Source: Sporosarcina obsidiansis
Lineage (GTDB): Bacteria; Bacillota; Bacilli; Bacillales_A; Planococcaceae
Direction of reading: 5' to 3'
Length of the DNA stretch: 64,000 nucleotides
Assembly: GCF_009651005.1 (NCBI RefSeq)
Contig: NZ_WHVW01000015.1
Span: 21,304-85,303 of the forward strand
Shown here: positions 25,858 through 35,226 of the stretch, piece by piece
How the letters are laid out: each line of letters starts with the position of its first letter
How positions within the stretch are numbered: the stretch's first letter is position 1
Translations under genes and position numbers: made by a program
The notes under the pieces: generated by a model
What the model was told of the DNA's origin: nothing
What the model saw: only the letters and a program-made list of their open reading frames with translations
Databases searched by the model: none

Positions 25858-27804
25858 TTAATAGTTAACTTCTATTTTAGGATCTTCCCATTTAGCGTTT
25901 TCATTGAGAGCAGGAAGATCTATCTCTCCATCTACAAAAGACGCCCCACATGTAGTTTCCCATTCTGCTTTTTCCAAGTGTTTAATATTCGATTTTGTTG
26001 CATATTTTTTATCAAGAACATATACAGCGCTATTTCCTTCAGTAGATAAATGGTTAGCTTGATATTCACCGCCAACACAAATCATAGAATTGCTTTTCAA
26101 ATAAATATTTTCAGCTTGAAAGTCTTTGTATGCAACAATTTTAAGATTCGAGTTATCCTGGATATTCTTTGTTTGAAATTTTTCTTTACTATGAATTTCA
26201 ATACCTTTATTTCCGTAAATAACGCCATTAGTCTCAAATTCACCATTTGTTAAAATCAATAGATCATGGTTATCTTGAATTTTATCATCTATCTGAAATT
26301 TATCATTACTAAATATCTTTATAGTTTTATTCCCGTATAGTCTTTTCGCTTGAAAACTACTGTTAGTTTGGATTTCCATATTAATATTATCTTGAATATG
26401 TTCTTTTGCTTGAAATTTACCAATTGAATTTAGTACAATTTTTTCCTTGTTTCCAATAATTATATTAGCTTGAAATTCACCAAATGTATCTATAGAGACA
26501 TTTGTATTATATTGAAGATTTCCTGATTGAAACCCATCCTTTGATTTGATTGTAAGTCCACTATTATTTTGTTCAATCAATCCTGATTGAAACTTGCCAC
26601 TAGTTTGGATATTCGTTGTTCCATTCGAGATAATTTGTCCTGACTCAAACCCTTCAGAAGCTTCGATATCTAGACTGAACTTATTTCCTTCTATTGAACC
26701 AGATTGAAACTCTCCATTGGTTAATATATTCACTCTTTCATTTCTGGCAATAATGCCTGATTGAAATTTATCAGAAGATTGAATTATCAACGTTCCATCA
26801 TTTTCTGAAATTTGCCCATCTACTTGAAATCCACCATTAGTTTTAATATTCACGTTTGCATTATTATATAAATTTTCTTTCACTTGAACTTTTCGTTGAG
26901 CGGATATTTTTAACGATTGTGTATTGTCTTGAATTTTTCCGGTTTCCACTCTACTATTAGATGAAATATTCATATTATCATTTCCAAAAATCCCTTTTGT
27001 TGAGACTCCACCTTCTGCACTGATAGTAACTGACCCCTTATTACTTTGAAATTGGCCAAGTTGAACATTTTCTTTTCTATTTATATTTATATTCGATTTA
27101 TTGCTGAAATTTTCGTCTTGCTGATAGTTAGATTCATTGGTTATATTTATAGCGGAAATTTTTTCCACTTGTTGTTCTATTAATTTATATTTAGCAAATG
27201 GAGCAAACAGCTCCCCAGATCCACCATCTCCATCACTAGATTCTCCATCTTCGAGTGAACTTATCAATTCAGGAACTTCAAATAACAATGTAAGGTCTAG
27301 TTCCGCCACTTTACCATCTTTGTAATCACCGATAACATCACCCTTTATTATAATGACATTATTTGAATCACAAAGATTTGCAGGCTCGCAAACAGCAAAA
27401 TTCTGTCCTTTTCCACTGAAATAAGTATTAGAAGGAGAAGCTGTACTACTTTCTTCTTTTAATTTAATCACAATTTTTTCACGTATCACTTTTTCATAAT
27501 CTCTAGCAGTCTCTACTGGATCGCCTTTATAATCTTTATTTGTTACTTCATTCTTATAATTTGTTACTTCTTCATTCCAAATTACATCTCTCACTTCATA
27601 AAACTTATTTGTGAATTTATTCTTATAATAATCTACACCCATCTCTGCAGCTACATAAGATAGATGATTAACATTTACAACATTCTCTTGTTTTGCATTA
27701 CTAAGCGAACCTCGCATAAATACAGCGGTGATTGTCATAATAAAAACGATTAAAAATAAAACTATAACTAGTGCATACCCCTGTTCTTCACCTACTTTTT
27801 TCAT
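25858..27804 (-). CDS. PilX-like minor pilin with C-terminal beta-solenoid repeats
   Basis: The 648-residue protein has a class III signal EEQG/YALVIVLFLIVFIMTI without Glu at +5, as in PilX/GspK tip pseudopilins. An alpha-beta region with a Cys pair (CEPANLC) follows. Residues about 227-600 are 19 tandem repeats of 19-21 residues with core [KEG]-F-Q-[SA]-[GK]-x-I-x-x-N and a later I-x-T-x-G. Period and pattern suggest a parallel beta-helix. The end carries two more Cys (MICVGG, TTCGAS). Start ATG 27804 has SD GGCGG 8 bases away. Base composition by eye is near 30% GC against about 50% in pilB. Probable tip or adhesin function is inferred. Confidence 0.75.
   Translation of the reverse strand: MKKVGEEQGYALVIVLFLIVFIMTITAVFMRGSLSNAKQENVVNVNHLSYVAAEMGVDYYKNKFTNKFYEVRDVIWNEEVTNYKNEVTNKDYKGDPVETARDYEKVIREKIVIKLKEESSTASPSNTYFSGKGQNFAVCEPANLCDSNNVIIIKGDVIGDYKDGKVAELDLTLLFEVPELISSLEDGESSDGDGGSGELFAPFAKYKLIEQQVEKISAINITNESNYQQDENFSNKSNININRKENVQLGQFQSNKGSVTISAEGGVSTKGIFGNDNMNISSNSRVETGKIQDNTQSLKISAQRKVQVKENLYNNANVNIKTNGGFQVDGQISENDGTLIIQSSDKFQSGIIARNERVNILTNGEFQSGSIEGNKFSLDIEASEGFESGQIISNGTTNIQTSGKFQSGLIEQNNSGLTIKSKDGFQSGNLQYNTNVSIDTFGEFQANIIIGNKEKIVLNSIGKFQAKEHIQDNINMEIQTNSSFQAKRLYGNKTIKIFSNDKFQIDDKIQDNHDLLILTNGEFETNGVIYGNKGIEIHSKEKFQTKNIQDNSNLKIVAYKDFQAENIYLKSNSMICVGGEYQANHLSTEGNSAVYVLDKKYATKSNIKHLEKAEWETTCGASFVDGEIDLPALNENAKWEDPKIEVNY
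26005..27126 (-). repeat. Coding repeat region, 19-21-residue solenoid units
   Basis: About 19 units encode the FQ-containing coils of the PilX-like protein. The DNA repeats are diverged (57-63 bases, different codons), so the array is selected at protein level rather than freshly duplicated. The recurrent plus-strand mark is ttgaaa or ttgaaat. Confidence 0.85.
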
Positions 27805-27847
27805 CAAAAACACCGCCTTTTTAAGTGTTGTGACAAATACTTATCAG

Positions 27848-28315
27848 TTAATTTGTTCCATCTTCAGTTATATATCTAGATATAACAGTACTAACTTCAA
27901 CGTGCCTTTTCCTATTTCGTTCTGAATTGAGAGTGTCAGTTAGTATTAAATTATTTATTCTTAAATCATCTTTTGCCGGCGTTACTATCTCAGTAATTTC
28001 TGGACCATATTCATATCCCTGACTAATAACCCCAATGTATTCAGGAAGATTTTCTAGTTTATCATTTTTGCACTCACTAACTTCTATAGCATTTTTTGTA
28101 ATAGCTATTGTATAAGAATCGCATTTTCTATGAATTCTTTGAAGCTCTGCAATTATATAATTAGATTCTTGTTGTAAATGGAGAGTTGAATTTTCTGCTA
28201 TGTTAAATTTAGTAGATATCAAAATAGCAGACCAAATAATTCCAGAAATCAAGGATAGTAAAACGAGTGTAGCTAAAACTTCTATTAATGTCATTCCACC
28301 CTCATTATTTTTCAT
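27848..28315 (-). CDS. PilW-like minor pilin
   Basis: The 155-residue prepilin has leader MKNNEGG and mature start MTLIEVLATLVLLSLISGII with Glu5. A small domain with two Cys (HRKCDSY, VSECKND) follows, probably a disulfide. It sits 14 bases from the upstream pilV-like gene and precedes the PilX-like gene, the order of minor pilin cassettes that prime pilus assembly. The W label is by position and size only. Confidence 0.75.
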   Translation of the reverse strand: MKNNEGGMTLIEVLATLVLLSLISGIIWSAILISTKFNIAENSTLHLQQESNYIIAELQRIHRKCDSYTIAITKNAIEVSECKNDKLENLPEYIGVISQGYEYGPEITEIVTPAKDDLRINNLILTDTLNSERNRKRHVEVSTVISRYITEDGTN

Positions 28316-28329
28316 AGTCGGCCTCCTCG

Positions 28330-28740
28330 TTACTCACTTACCAGATATCCGAAAGTTTCACTTATTAATTTCCCGTCTTTTTTTACACTAATTTGAATCT
28401 TATTTAATGCTACAGATTTATCAGAAGAGTTTTTATTCAAATCAGGTGTTTCTGTATATTCCACTTCACATTCATACTGATTTTTCTCCCCTATTGAATA
28501 TTTATACAAATTAGCAGTACCTTCAACCTTATTTTCTTCTGATAATTTAGATGAATCTTTTTTAATTTCTTGCAATTCTTTTTTAGCTAAGTTCATTGAA
28601 ACTAACTTCGTCTCTGTCTTATTATTAAAATTATTCATCTGAGGAAAAATTGTCATGAAGCTGATAAATACAATACCAAGAATCACAAGTGCCGCCAAAA
28701 TCTCGACCAGCGTCATACCATTTTCATTGTTCGCTCTCAT
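28330..28740 (-). CDS. PilV-like minor pilin, first gene of the pilus operon
   Basis: The 136-residue prepilin has leader MRANNENG and mature start MTLVEILAALVILGIVFISF with Glu5, typical of PilV/GspI-like subunits. A short hydrophilic domain (LAKKELQEIKKDSSKLSEE, one Cys) follows. It starts the 13-gene operon, 110 bases from folC. A TATAAT element lies 80 bases upstream. Confidence 0.78.
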   Translation of the reverse strand: MRANNENGMTLVEILAALVILGIVFISFMTIFPQMNNFNNKTETKLVSMNLAKKELQEIKKDSSKLSEENKVEGTANLYKYSIGEKNQYECEVEYTETPDLNKNSSDKSVALNKIQISVKKDGKLISETFGYLVSE

Positions 28741-28819
28741 GATTCTCCACCTTCCTCAATAACTTTTCCTATCATGCTATCCTACGATACGACCTAAAAC
28801 TAAATACCTTGTTTGTCTT

Positions 28820-28825
28820 ATTATA
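28820..28825 (-). promoter_or_regulatory. Candidate -10 of the pilus operon
   Basis: A perfect TATAAT on the minus strand lies between folC and the first minor pilin gene. At 17 bases the -35 is TTAATA, which is weak and may imply an activator. Confidence 0.4.
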
Positions 28826-28850
28826 CAAAATATATCGTTCGCTATTAAGC

Positions 28851-30062
28851 CTATTGTCTCATTAAACTACTCAACAAGTAAAGTGACCCTACAACAAATT
28901 TTTTGTATTTTTCGGTACTTTTAAGGTCTATTTCTTCCATTGAAACAATTTTGTTGTGTGAAATCGGACAAACCGCCTGCAAATCCTCCGCTCTCGCTGC
29001 CTGAGGATGTGGAAAATCAACAAACGTAAAGCTATTTGCTACAAGCGCCAAAATTTTCAAGGTTTCCGCATAATCTTTCGTATTCAACATTCCCACTACC
29101 CAATCCACTGTCTCCCCCGGAAACTCTTCTTCTATCGTCCGAACTAACATACGAGCAGCAGCTGGATTATGAGCACCATCGATATAGACTTTGTCATTGA
29201 TTTTTTGAAATCGGAATGGCAGCTGAACGTTTGCAATTGCTTTTGCAACTAATTCTTGCTCCAATGAAATACCTGCTTGCAACAAGGCTTCCAAAGCAAC
29301 CGCATGATTGATAGCTTGGTGAGGTCCTTTCATTTTTCGTGATGGTAGTTCAAAGGTTGCTATTCCTTTAAAATATACGTTTCTATTTAATCCCATAACA
29401 AAGTCTCTTCCATATTCAACTAAACGACTTCTATTGCGTTGGGCTGTTTCTTCCACAACTGCTTCTGCTTCATTCGGTAAATCCCCAATAATCACGGGAG
29501 TTCCGGGTTTTATAATCCCCGCTTTGTGTTCCGTAATTTCTTGAATGGTATGACCTAGGAACCCTGTATGGTCAAGTGCAATTGAAGTAATAACAGACAC
29601 TAATGGTCTCACGACGTTAGTACTGTCCAACTTGCCGCCCATTCCGGCTTCAATTAAACAATAGTCAGGAGCAACTTTTCGAAACGCTAACAACGCAGCC
29701 ACTGTCAATAATTCAAAGTCTGTTAATGTTCCGCTCAAGCCAGCTGTTTTCATCTCCATAAAAATGGACGCCAAGAGATCTTGTGAAATAGGGGATCCAT
29801 TTAGTCGTATTTGGTCATGTATATCATAGATTGCTGGCGATGAAAACACACCTGTCGTATACCCATGCGCCCGCAAAACTGCTTCCATCACCGCAATTGT
29901 CGAACCTTTCCCGTTCGTTCCAGCGACATGAATGATCTGCAAGTCTTTTTCTGGATGTCCCACTTTCGCAAGCGCTACTCTCACCGCGTCCAGTCCTAGT
30001 TTAATCGAATCATCGCTCTCTAGTTCAAATTGTTTTTTATATTCATCAAGTTTTGGAATCAA
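28851..30062 (-). CDS. folC: Folylpolyglutamate synthase/dihydrofolate synthase
   Basis: The 403-residue ATP-dependent ligase adds glutamate to folates. It has the P-loop HVAGTNGKGST (about residues 45-55), the metal-binding EAGMGGKLDSTNVV and the C-terminal YIDGAHNPAA motif. The start is a TTG at 30062 with AGGAGG 7 bases upstream. Downstream are the pilus genes; upstream and divergent is an ATP-grasp pair. Confidence 0.95.
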   Translation of the reverse strand: MIPKLDEYKKQFELESDDSIKLGLDAVRVALAKVGHPEKDLQIIHVAGTNGKGSTIAVMEAVLRAHGYTTGVFSSPAIYDIHDQIRLNGSPISQDLLASIFMEMKTAGLSGTLTDFELLTVAALLAFRKVAPDYCLIEAGMGGKLDSTNVVRPLVSVITSIALDHTGFLGHTIQEITEHKAGIIKPGTPVIIGDLPNEAEAVVEETAQRNRSRLVEYGRDFVMGLNRNVYFKGIATFELPSRKMKGPHQAINHAVALEALLQAGISLEQELVAKAIANVQLPFRFQKINDKVYIDGAHNPAAARMLVRTIEEEFPGETVDWVVGMLNTKDYAETLKILALVANSFTFVDFPHPQAARAEDLQAVCPISHNKIVSMEEIDLKSTEKYKKFVVGSLYLLSSLMRQ

Positions 30063-30123
30063 AGAAATTCCTCCTGTGCTAAAATTACTGTATGAACCTA
30101 TTATATCAAAGGTGGCGTGAGGA

Positions 30124-30990
30124 TTGAAAAGTTGTTGGGTGATATATAACGGGAGTCTGATAAGTGATAAATTTGCTGATCAAGCTCGTCTCGTTCAAGA
30201 AGCCGCAGAGCGTGCAGGAGTGAAAGCAAACATACTGAAAAACTACGAAGTTCAAATGAATTTGCAAGAACGAATACAAGATCAACCTGATTTTGTCGTG
30301 TTTCTTGATAAAGATACATTGCTCGCTAGTTTTCTAAAGCAAGCAGGAATACCTGTCTTTAATGATCCAGACGTAATCGAAACATGTGACAATAAAGCAA
30401 AACAATATTTAGAACTTGCGAAACATGGAATACCGATGCCGAAGACGATTATTGCGCCGAAAGTCTATGCAAACTTTACAATTCGCGATAGTGGATACTA
30501 TGAACAAGTTTTATCCACACTTGGTTTGCCATTAATTATTAAAGAAGGTCATGGTTCGTTTGGTATGAAGGTATACTTGATCGAGTCTGAAGAGTGTTTC
30601 TATGAAAAAGTCGATGAATTGCGTGGAGTGGATTATGTATTCCAAGAGTTCATTGAATCTAGTAGAGGTCGAGATTTGCGTGTCAATATCGTGGGTGATC
30701 AGGTGGTTGCCGCCATGTACCGCCATTCACATACCGATTTCCGGGCGAATATTACGAATGGAGGCGTTGCGGAAGTCGTGGAACTGACAATTGAGCAAAA
30801 GTCCCTAGCATTGCGTGCTGCTCAGGCAGTAGGTGCGGAATTTGCAGGTGTTGATCTGCTGTTTGGAGTGAATGAAGAGCCGCTCGTCTGTGAAGTAAAT
30901 GGTGCAGCTCATATTCGCAATTTATTGAACGTTACAGGCATTAATGTTGCAGATGCGATGATCTCCTACATATTGAGGAAGCTTGGATGA
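30124..30990 (+). CDS. ATP-grasp (RimK-like) ligase, first of a pair
   Basis: The 288-residue protein has an N-terminal domain like RimK (VIYNGSLISDKFADQARLVQ) and ATP-grasp motifs: PLIIKEGHGSFGMKVYLI (ATP-binding loop), YVFQEFIE, RDLRVNIVGD and a C-terminal FAGVDLLF then CEVNGAAHIRNLL (metal ligands E and N). Such enzymes join a carboxylate to an amine, often glutamate. The TTG start at 30124 follows GTGAGGA. It overlaps the next gene by 4 bases, so the two form a coupled pair. Substrate unknown. Confidence 0.85.
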   Translation: MKSCWVIYNGSLISDKFADQARLVQEAAERAGVKANILKNYEVQMNLQERIQDQPDFVVFLDKDTLLASFLKQAGIPVFNDPDVIETCDNKAKQYLELAKHGIPMPKTIIAPKVYANFTIRDSGYYEQVLSTLGLPLIIKEGHGSFGMKVYLIESEECFYEKVDELRGVDYVFQEFIESSRGRDLRVNIVGDQVVAAMYRHSHTDFRANITNGGVAEVVELTIEQKSLALRAAQAVGAEFAGVDLLFGVNEEPLVCEVNGAAHIRNLLNVTGINVADAMISYILRKLG

Positions 30991-31769
30991 AAGGTGCCGT
31001 CTATTATAACGCGATGGAAGCGGAACGAAACCAAACATTTATTGAGGATTTGCAGAAAGAATCAGAACAAATCGGGATTCAGTTGGTACTGATCACCGAA
31101 CCACCAACTGATTCATTCGATTTTATTTTATTCCGAGACCGCAATCCTAAATTGGCAAACGAGCTAGAGCAGACTGGCTATCACCTGTTTAACCGGTCTG
31201 CAGTCCAAGAGATCGCCAATGATAAAATGCGAACATTTGAATTAGCTTCTTTGCTTGGAATTCCCACGGTTCCTACTTATCGTCTCGATCAACAATTGCC
31301 CGAATTACCTCTCGTACTGAAAACACGGGGAGGTTATGGAGGAAAAGAAGTTTTCTTATGTCATACTCATAAAGAGGTTGACGAAGTACTACGTGGCTAT
31401 GAACGAAAAGAACTCATTGCTCAGCCATTTATTGAGGCTGAGGCACAAGACGTCCGTGTGTTTATGCTTGGCGAAAATGTGGTAGGTGCAGTAAAGCGTA
31501 CTGGATCGAATTCCTTTAAATCAAACTTTACGTTAGGTGGATCAGTAGAGAAATACGTGCTGGACGAAACTCAAACGAAACAAGTACAAACAATCGCTCA
31601 GGCAATCCACAGTGATTATATCGGTATCGATTTCTTACTCCCTACTAAAGGCAGCTGGTTACTCAATGAAATTGAGGACCCCGTTGGTGCTAGATCACTG
31701 TATGTAACACATGATTTTTCAGTAGCCGAAAAATTGATGTGTTATGTAAAAGAACGATTGGAAAAGTAA
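30987..31769 (+). CDS. ATP-grasp ligase, second of a pair
   Basis: The 260-residue protein is a diverged paralog of the preceding gene: LVLKTRGGYGGKEVFL, LIAQPFIEAEAQDVRVFMLG, then YIGIDFLL and LLNEIEDPVGARSLY. The final metal motif NEIEDPVGAR differs from the CEVNGAAHIR of its partner, so substrates or roles may differ. A heterodimer or successive ligation steps are possible. The gene ends just before a 21-bp repeat array. Confidence 0.82.
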   Translation: MKGAVYYNAMEAERNQTFIEDLQKESEQIGIQLVLITEPPTDSFDFILFRDRNPKLANELEQTGYHLFNRSAVQEIANDKMRTFELASLLGIPTVPTYRLDQQLPELPLVLKTRGGYGGKEVFLCHTHKEVDEVLRGYERKELIAQPFIEAEAQDVRVFMLGENVVGAVKRTGSNSFKSNFTLGGSVEKYVLDETQTKQVQTIAQAIHSDYIGIDFLLPTKGSWLLNEIEDPVGARSLYVTHDFSVAEKLMCYVKERLEK

Positions 31770-31805
31770 CAAGCGAAGTCTTATTCTTAAACCGAGAAGG
31801 CTTTG

Positions 31806-31931
31806 GAGCGGTTCTACGGAGGTTTCGCTCGGTACATTTAAGGTTTGGAGCGGTTCAGCTCGACTTTAGCTCGGTACGCGCAAGGTTTAGAGCGCTTCCG
31901 CAGAGGTTTTGCTCGGTCTAGTCGTCTTTTG
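31806..31931. repeat. 21-bp degenerate tandem repeat array B (6 units, inverted)
   Basis: Units start at 31806, 31827, 31848, 31869, 31890 and 31911, each 21 bases, alternating GAGCGGT and GCTCGGT followed at the far end by AAGGTTT. On the minus strand they read ACCGCTCCAAACCTT and ACCGAGCNAAAC, the same family as arrays A and C. It fills the gap between the ATP-grasp pair and the valS terminator. Confidence 0.85.
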
Positions 31932-31981
31932 GCTTGCCACAGATCATATATAAGTCTTTGATAGAAAATATTCTTCCTAAA

Positions 31982-32023
31982 CAAAAAAACATCCGGCTGT
32001 AGATAAAATACTCACCGGATGTT
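31982..32023 (-). terminator. Terminator of valS
   Basis: A perfect 9-bp stem (31988-31996 with 32015-32023) is followed by a run of T on the minus strand, 13 bases beyond the valS stop. Confidence 0.9.
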
Positions 32024-32035
32024 TTCCCTCAATTA

Positions 32036-34681
32036 TTAAATTTCCTTCAGTTCCACAATACGTCGCTCAACCGCCGCACGCTTCTCCAAATAATCCTGCT
32101 CTTTTGCACGTTCTTCCTCTACAACTGCCGCAGGCGCTTTCGCAGTAAAGCGTTCATTGGATAATTTCCCTTGAACTCGTTTCACTTCGCCTTCCCACTT
32201 CGCAAGCTCTTTCGTTAAACGAGCAATTTCTTCATCAATATCGATTAATCCTTCAAGTGGCAAGAACAGTTCTGCACCTGTCACTACAGCCGACATCGTC
32301 TTACCTGGTGCATTTACTTGTACGCCAATCGTTAACGTTTCCGGATTACAGAAGCGCTCAATATATTGGCGGTTCGCTTCAAGTACAGCCACTGTTGCTT
32401 CATCTTTTGCGGAAATATACAAGTCGACTTTGCGGCTCATCGGTGTATTCACTTCCGCACGGATATTCCGTACTGCGTGAATGATGTCCATTAACAGCTT
32501 CATATGCGTCGCACGTGATGCGTCAGAAAGAGCTGCGTCCACTACCGGCCATTTCGCAACGGTAATCGACTCCCCTTCATGTGGAAGGTTCTGCCAGATT
32601 TCTTCTGTGATAAACGGCATGAGTGGGTGCAATAGACGCATCGTATTGTCCAGGACATACGCAAGTACGGAACGAGTCGTCTTCTTCGCTACTTCGTCTT
32701 CGCCGTACAATGGCAATTTCGCCATCTCAATATACCAATCGCAGAAATCATCCCAAATGAAGTTATACAATGCGCGACCCATTTCTCCAAATTCGTAACG
32801 ATCGGCCAAGTTTGTAACTTGTTCAATCGTTTCATTCAGACGAGTTAGGATCCATGCATCCGCAACAGATTTCTCACCAGTTAAGTTGATTTCTTCATAG
32901 GTCATACCATCCATATTCATCAACGCAAAACGAGAGGCATTCCAAATTTTATTGGCAAAGTTCCAGATGGCTTCGACTTTTTCCGTAGAATAACGCAAAT
33001 CCTGACCTGGCGAAGAACCAGTCGCTAGGAAGTAACGCAATGCATCCGCACCATATTGGTCGATGACGTCCATCGGATCCACACCGTTACCAAGAGATTT
33101 AGACATTTTTCGCCCGTCTTCCGCACGCACTAGACCATGGATCAAGACATCCTTAAATGGCTGCTCTTCGGTAAATTCGAGTGCTTGGAAAATCATGCGG
33201 GACACCCAAAAGAAGATAATATCATATCCTGTAACAAGGGTATCGTTCGGATAGTACTTCTTGAACTCTTCGCTGTTTACGTCCGGCCAACCCATTGTCG
33301 AGAACGGCCACAGTGCTGATGAGAACCATGTGTCGAGTACGTCGTTGTCCTGCGTCCAGTTTTCTTCATCTGCTGGAGCTTCTTGGCCGACATAGATTTC
33401 ACCCGTAGTATTATGGTACCAAGCTGGAATGCGGTGTCCCCACCAAAGTTGACGAGAAATACACCAGTCGTGAATATTTTCCATCCAACCAAGATATGTC
33501 TTTTCAAAACGTTCCGGAACAAAATGAACTTTTTCTTCTTCTTTCTTCTGCAAATTAATCGCTTCTTCAGCAAGTGGCTGCATCTTAACGAACCATTGTG
33601 TCGATAAATAAGGCTCAACAACGGCTCCACTTCGCTCAGAGTGACCAACGGAATGTGAATGTTCTTCAATTTCGAATAAAACACCCATTTCTTGCAGGTC
33701 TTTCACAATTTGCTTACGGCACTCGAAACGATCCATACCTTCATACGTACCAGCCATCTTATTCATCGTACCGTCTTCGTTCATAACAAGTACACGTGGC
33801 AAGTTATGACGATTCCCTACTTCAAAGTCATTCGGATCATGAGCCGGTGTGATTTTCACTGCGCCACTACCGAAGTCCATTTCCACATAGTCATCTGCCA
33901 CAATTGGAATTTCACGATCGACAATTGGCAATTTAACCATTTTCCCAATCAAATGTTGATACCGCTCATCATCAGGATGGACAGCAACCGCCGTATCGCC
34001 TAGCATCGTTTCCGGACGAGTGGTCGCAATTTCGATAGATCCTGTACCGTCTGTCAATGGGTAGCGCATATGATAGAATGCACCCTGAACGTCTTTATGA
34101 ATAACCTCAATATCGGATAACGCTGTTTTCGTGGCAGGGTCCCAGTTGATGATATACTCACCGCGATAAATCAAGCCTTTATTGTACAATTTAACGAATA
34201 CTTCACGGACCGCTTTAGATAGTCCTTCATCCAATGTAAAACGTTCACGTGAGTAATCAAGCGCAAGGCCAAGCTTCGCCCATTGAGCACGGATGTGGCT
34301 AGCATATTCTTCTTTCCACTTCCATGTTTCTTGTACAAATTTTTCACGCCCTAAATCGTAGCGCGTTACACCTTCTGACCGTAGCTTTTCTTCAACTTTC
34401 GCCTGTGTTGCAATACCAGCGTGGTCCATTCCTGGTAACCAAAGGGCGTCATATCCTTGCATACGCTTCATTCGAATGAGCATATCTTGTAACGTTGTAT
34501 CCCAAGCGTGCCCCAAATGAAGTCGGCCCGTAACGTTGGGAGGCGGAATGACGATCGTATAGGGTTCTTTCTCGCTTTTCACATCCGCTTCGAAATATTT
34601 CCCTTGCAACCACCAATCATAGCAGCCATTCTCAACGGCTTGTGGATCATATTTTGTCGGCATTGTTAGTTCATCTGTCAT
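32036..34681 (-). CDS. valS: Valyl-tRNA synthetase
   Basis: The 881-residue class I enzyme has the HIGH-like motif ([12 protein letters not shown], about residue 50), the editing domain with [19 protein letters not shown], the KMSKSLGN motif and a C-terminal coiled-coil tail ([20 protein letters not shown]) that binds tRNA. The start ATG at 34681 has GGAGG. Expression is controlled by a valine T-box upstream. Confidence 0.98.
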   Translation of the reverse strand: MTDELTMPTKYDPQAVENGCYDWWLQGKYFEADVKSEKEPYTIVIPPPNVTGRLHLGHAWDTTLQDMLIRMKRMQGYDALWLPGMDHAGIATQAKVEEKLRSEGVTRYDLGREKFVQETWKWKEEYASHIRAQWAKLGLALDYSRERFTLDEGLSKAVREVFVKLYNKGLIYRGEYIINWDPATKTALSDIEVIHKDVQGAFYHMRYPLTDGTGSIEIATTRPETMLGDTAVAVHPDDERYQHLIGKMVKLPIVDREIPIVADDYVEMDFGSGAVKITPAHDPNDFEVGNRHNLPRVLVMNEDGTMNKMAGTYEGMDRFECRKQIVKDLQEMGVLFEIEEHSHSVGHSERSGAVVEPYLSTQWFVKMQPLAEEAINLQKKEEEKVHFVPERFEKTYLGWMENIHDWCISRQLWWGHRIPAWYHNTTGEIYVGQEAPADEENWTQDNDVLDTWFSSALWPFSTMGWPDVNSEEFKKYYPNDTLVTGYDIIFFWVSRMIFQALEFTEEQPFKDVLIHGLVRAEDGRKMSKSLGNGVDPMDVIDQYGADALRYFLATGSSPGQDLRYSTEKVEAIWNFANKIWNASRFALMNMDGMTYEEINLTGEKSVADAWILTRLNETIEQVTNLADRYEFGEMGRALYNFIWDDFCDWYIEMAKLPLYGEDEVAKKTTRSVLAYVLDNTMRLLHPLMPFITEEIWQNLPHEGESITVAKWPVVDAALSDASRATHMKLLMDIIHAVRNIRAEVNTPMSRKVDLYISAKDEATVAVLEANRQYIERFCNPETLTIGVQVNAPGKTMSAVVTGAELFLPLEGLIDIDEEIARLTKELAKWEGEVKRVQGKLSNERFTAKAPAAVVEEERAKEQDYLEKRAAVERRIVELKEI

Positions 34682-34704
34682 ATTAGTTCCTCCTTAAGGT
34701 AAAA

Positions 34705-34975
34705 AAAGGGATACAAAAAAGCCCATCCATCCCGGGTAAAGGACGAAGGAGCTCGTGGTACCACCTTTATTTATGAACGCTAAAAAGCATGCATCTTAAT
34801 CTTTGTTAACGGTTCTCACCGGCTTCTGCTACTAGATTTCACAGAAACTGCTCATAGGGGACTTTCCATCTGCCGTTTTCAGGTACGTTCCAGCTATCGT
34901 ACCCTCTCTGGAGAAAACTCATCACATGTACTTTCCTATTCTTCGCATCTTTATCCTAATCACCCATTATTATAT
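34705..34975 (-). promoter_or_regulatory. T-box riboswitch of valS (valine, GUC specifier)
   Basis: The leader (minus strand) carries an AGAGAGGG...GCTGG stem I pattern, a specifier region GAAAGTCCCCTATGAGC with GTC (Val) at 34862-34860, and the T-box AAAGGTGGTACCACGAGC. The TGGT pairs with an ACCA tRNA end, fitting discriminator A. A 12-bp terminator (GCTCCTTCGTCC with GGATGGATGGGC, one mismatch) precedes TTTTTT. Uncharged tRNA-Val would favour readthrough. Confidence 0.92.
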
Positions 34976-35034
34976 GGGAAGGTGGATAGGAACGTCAAGT
35001 TTTACTTCAATGAACTAAGAAAGGATGGTGTATT

Positions 35035-35226
35035 TTGCGAAGAGGTTATAACCCCTACTTATTGCCCCCTTGGCTACGAAAGACAAGGTTTTATTGCAAA
35101 GGCTGTATATTTCCGCTCACAGTGTTTCAATTGATCCGCTTATTAATCGTTCCCACAACTGGCGACTTTTTATTATTCTGTCTCCTCGCTAGTCTGTCGT
35201 TCTGCTTCTATAAAAACATTATTTGA
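35035..35226 (+). CDS. Small membrane protein of unknown function
   Basis: This 63-residue open frame starts at a TTG 9 bases after AAGGA. It has a basic head (RRGYNPYLLPPWLRKTRFY) and two hydrophobic segments (FPLTVFQLIRLLIVP and DFLLFCLLASLSFCFYKN), a credible two-helix membrane protein. It runs opposite to the flanking genes and its last 54 bases overlap the 3' end of the spoVID-like gene. No function can be assigned. Base composition and SD favour a real gene. Confidence 0.55.
   Translation: MRRGYNPYLLPPWLRKTRFYCKGCIFPLTVFQLIRLLIVPTTGDFLLFCLLASLSFCFYKNII

Noticed and set aside
31739..31921. Plus-strand frame reading Arg/Phe-rich heptads after the ATP-grasp pair
   Set aside because: It begins inside the ligase gene without an SD; it is array B read in frame.
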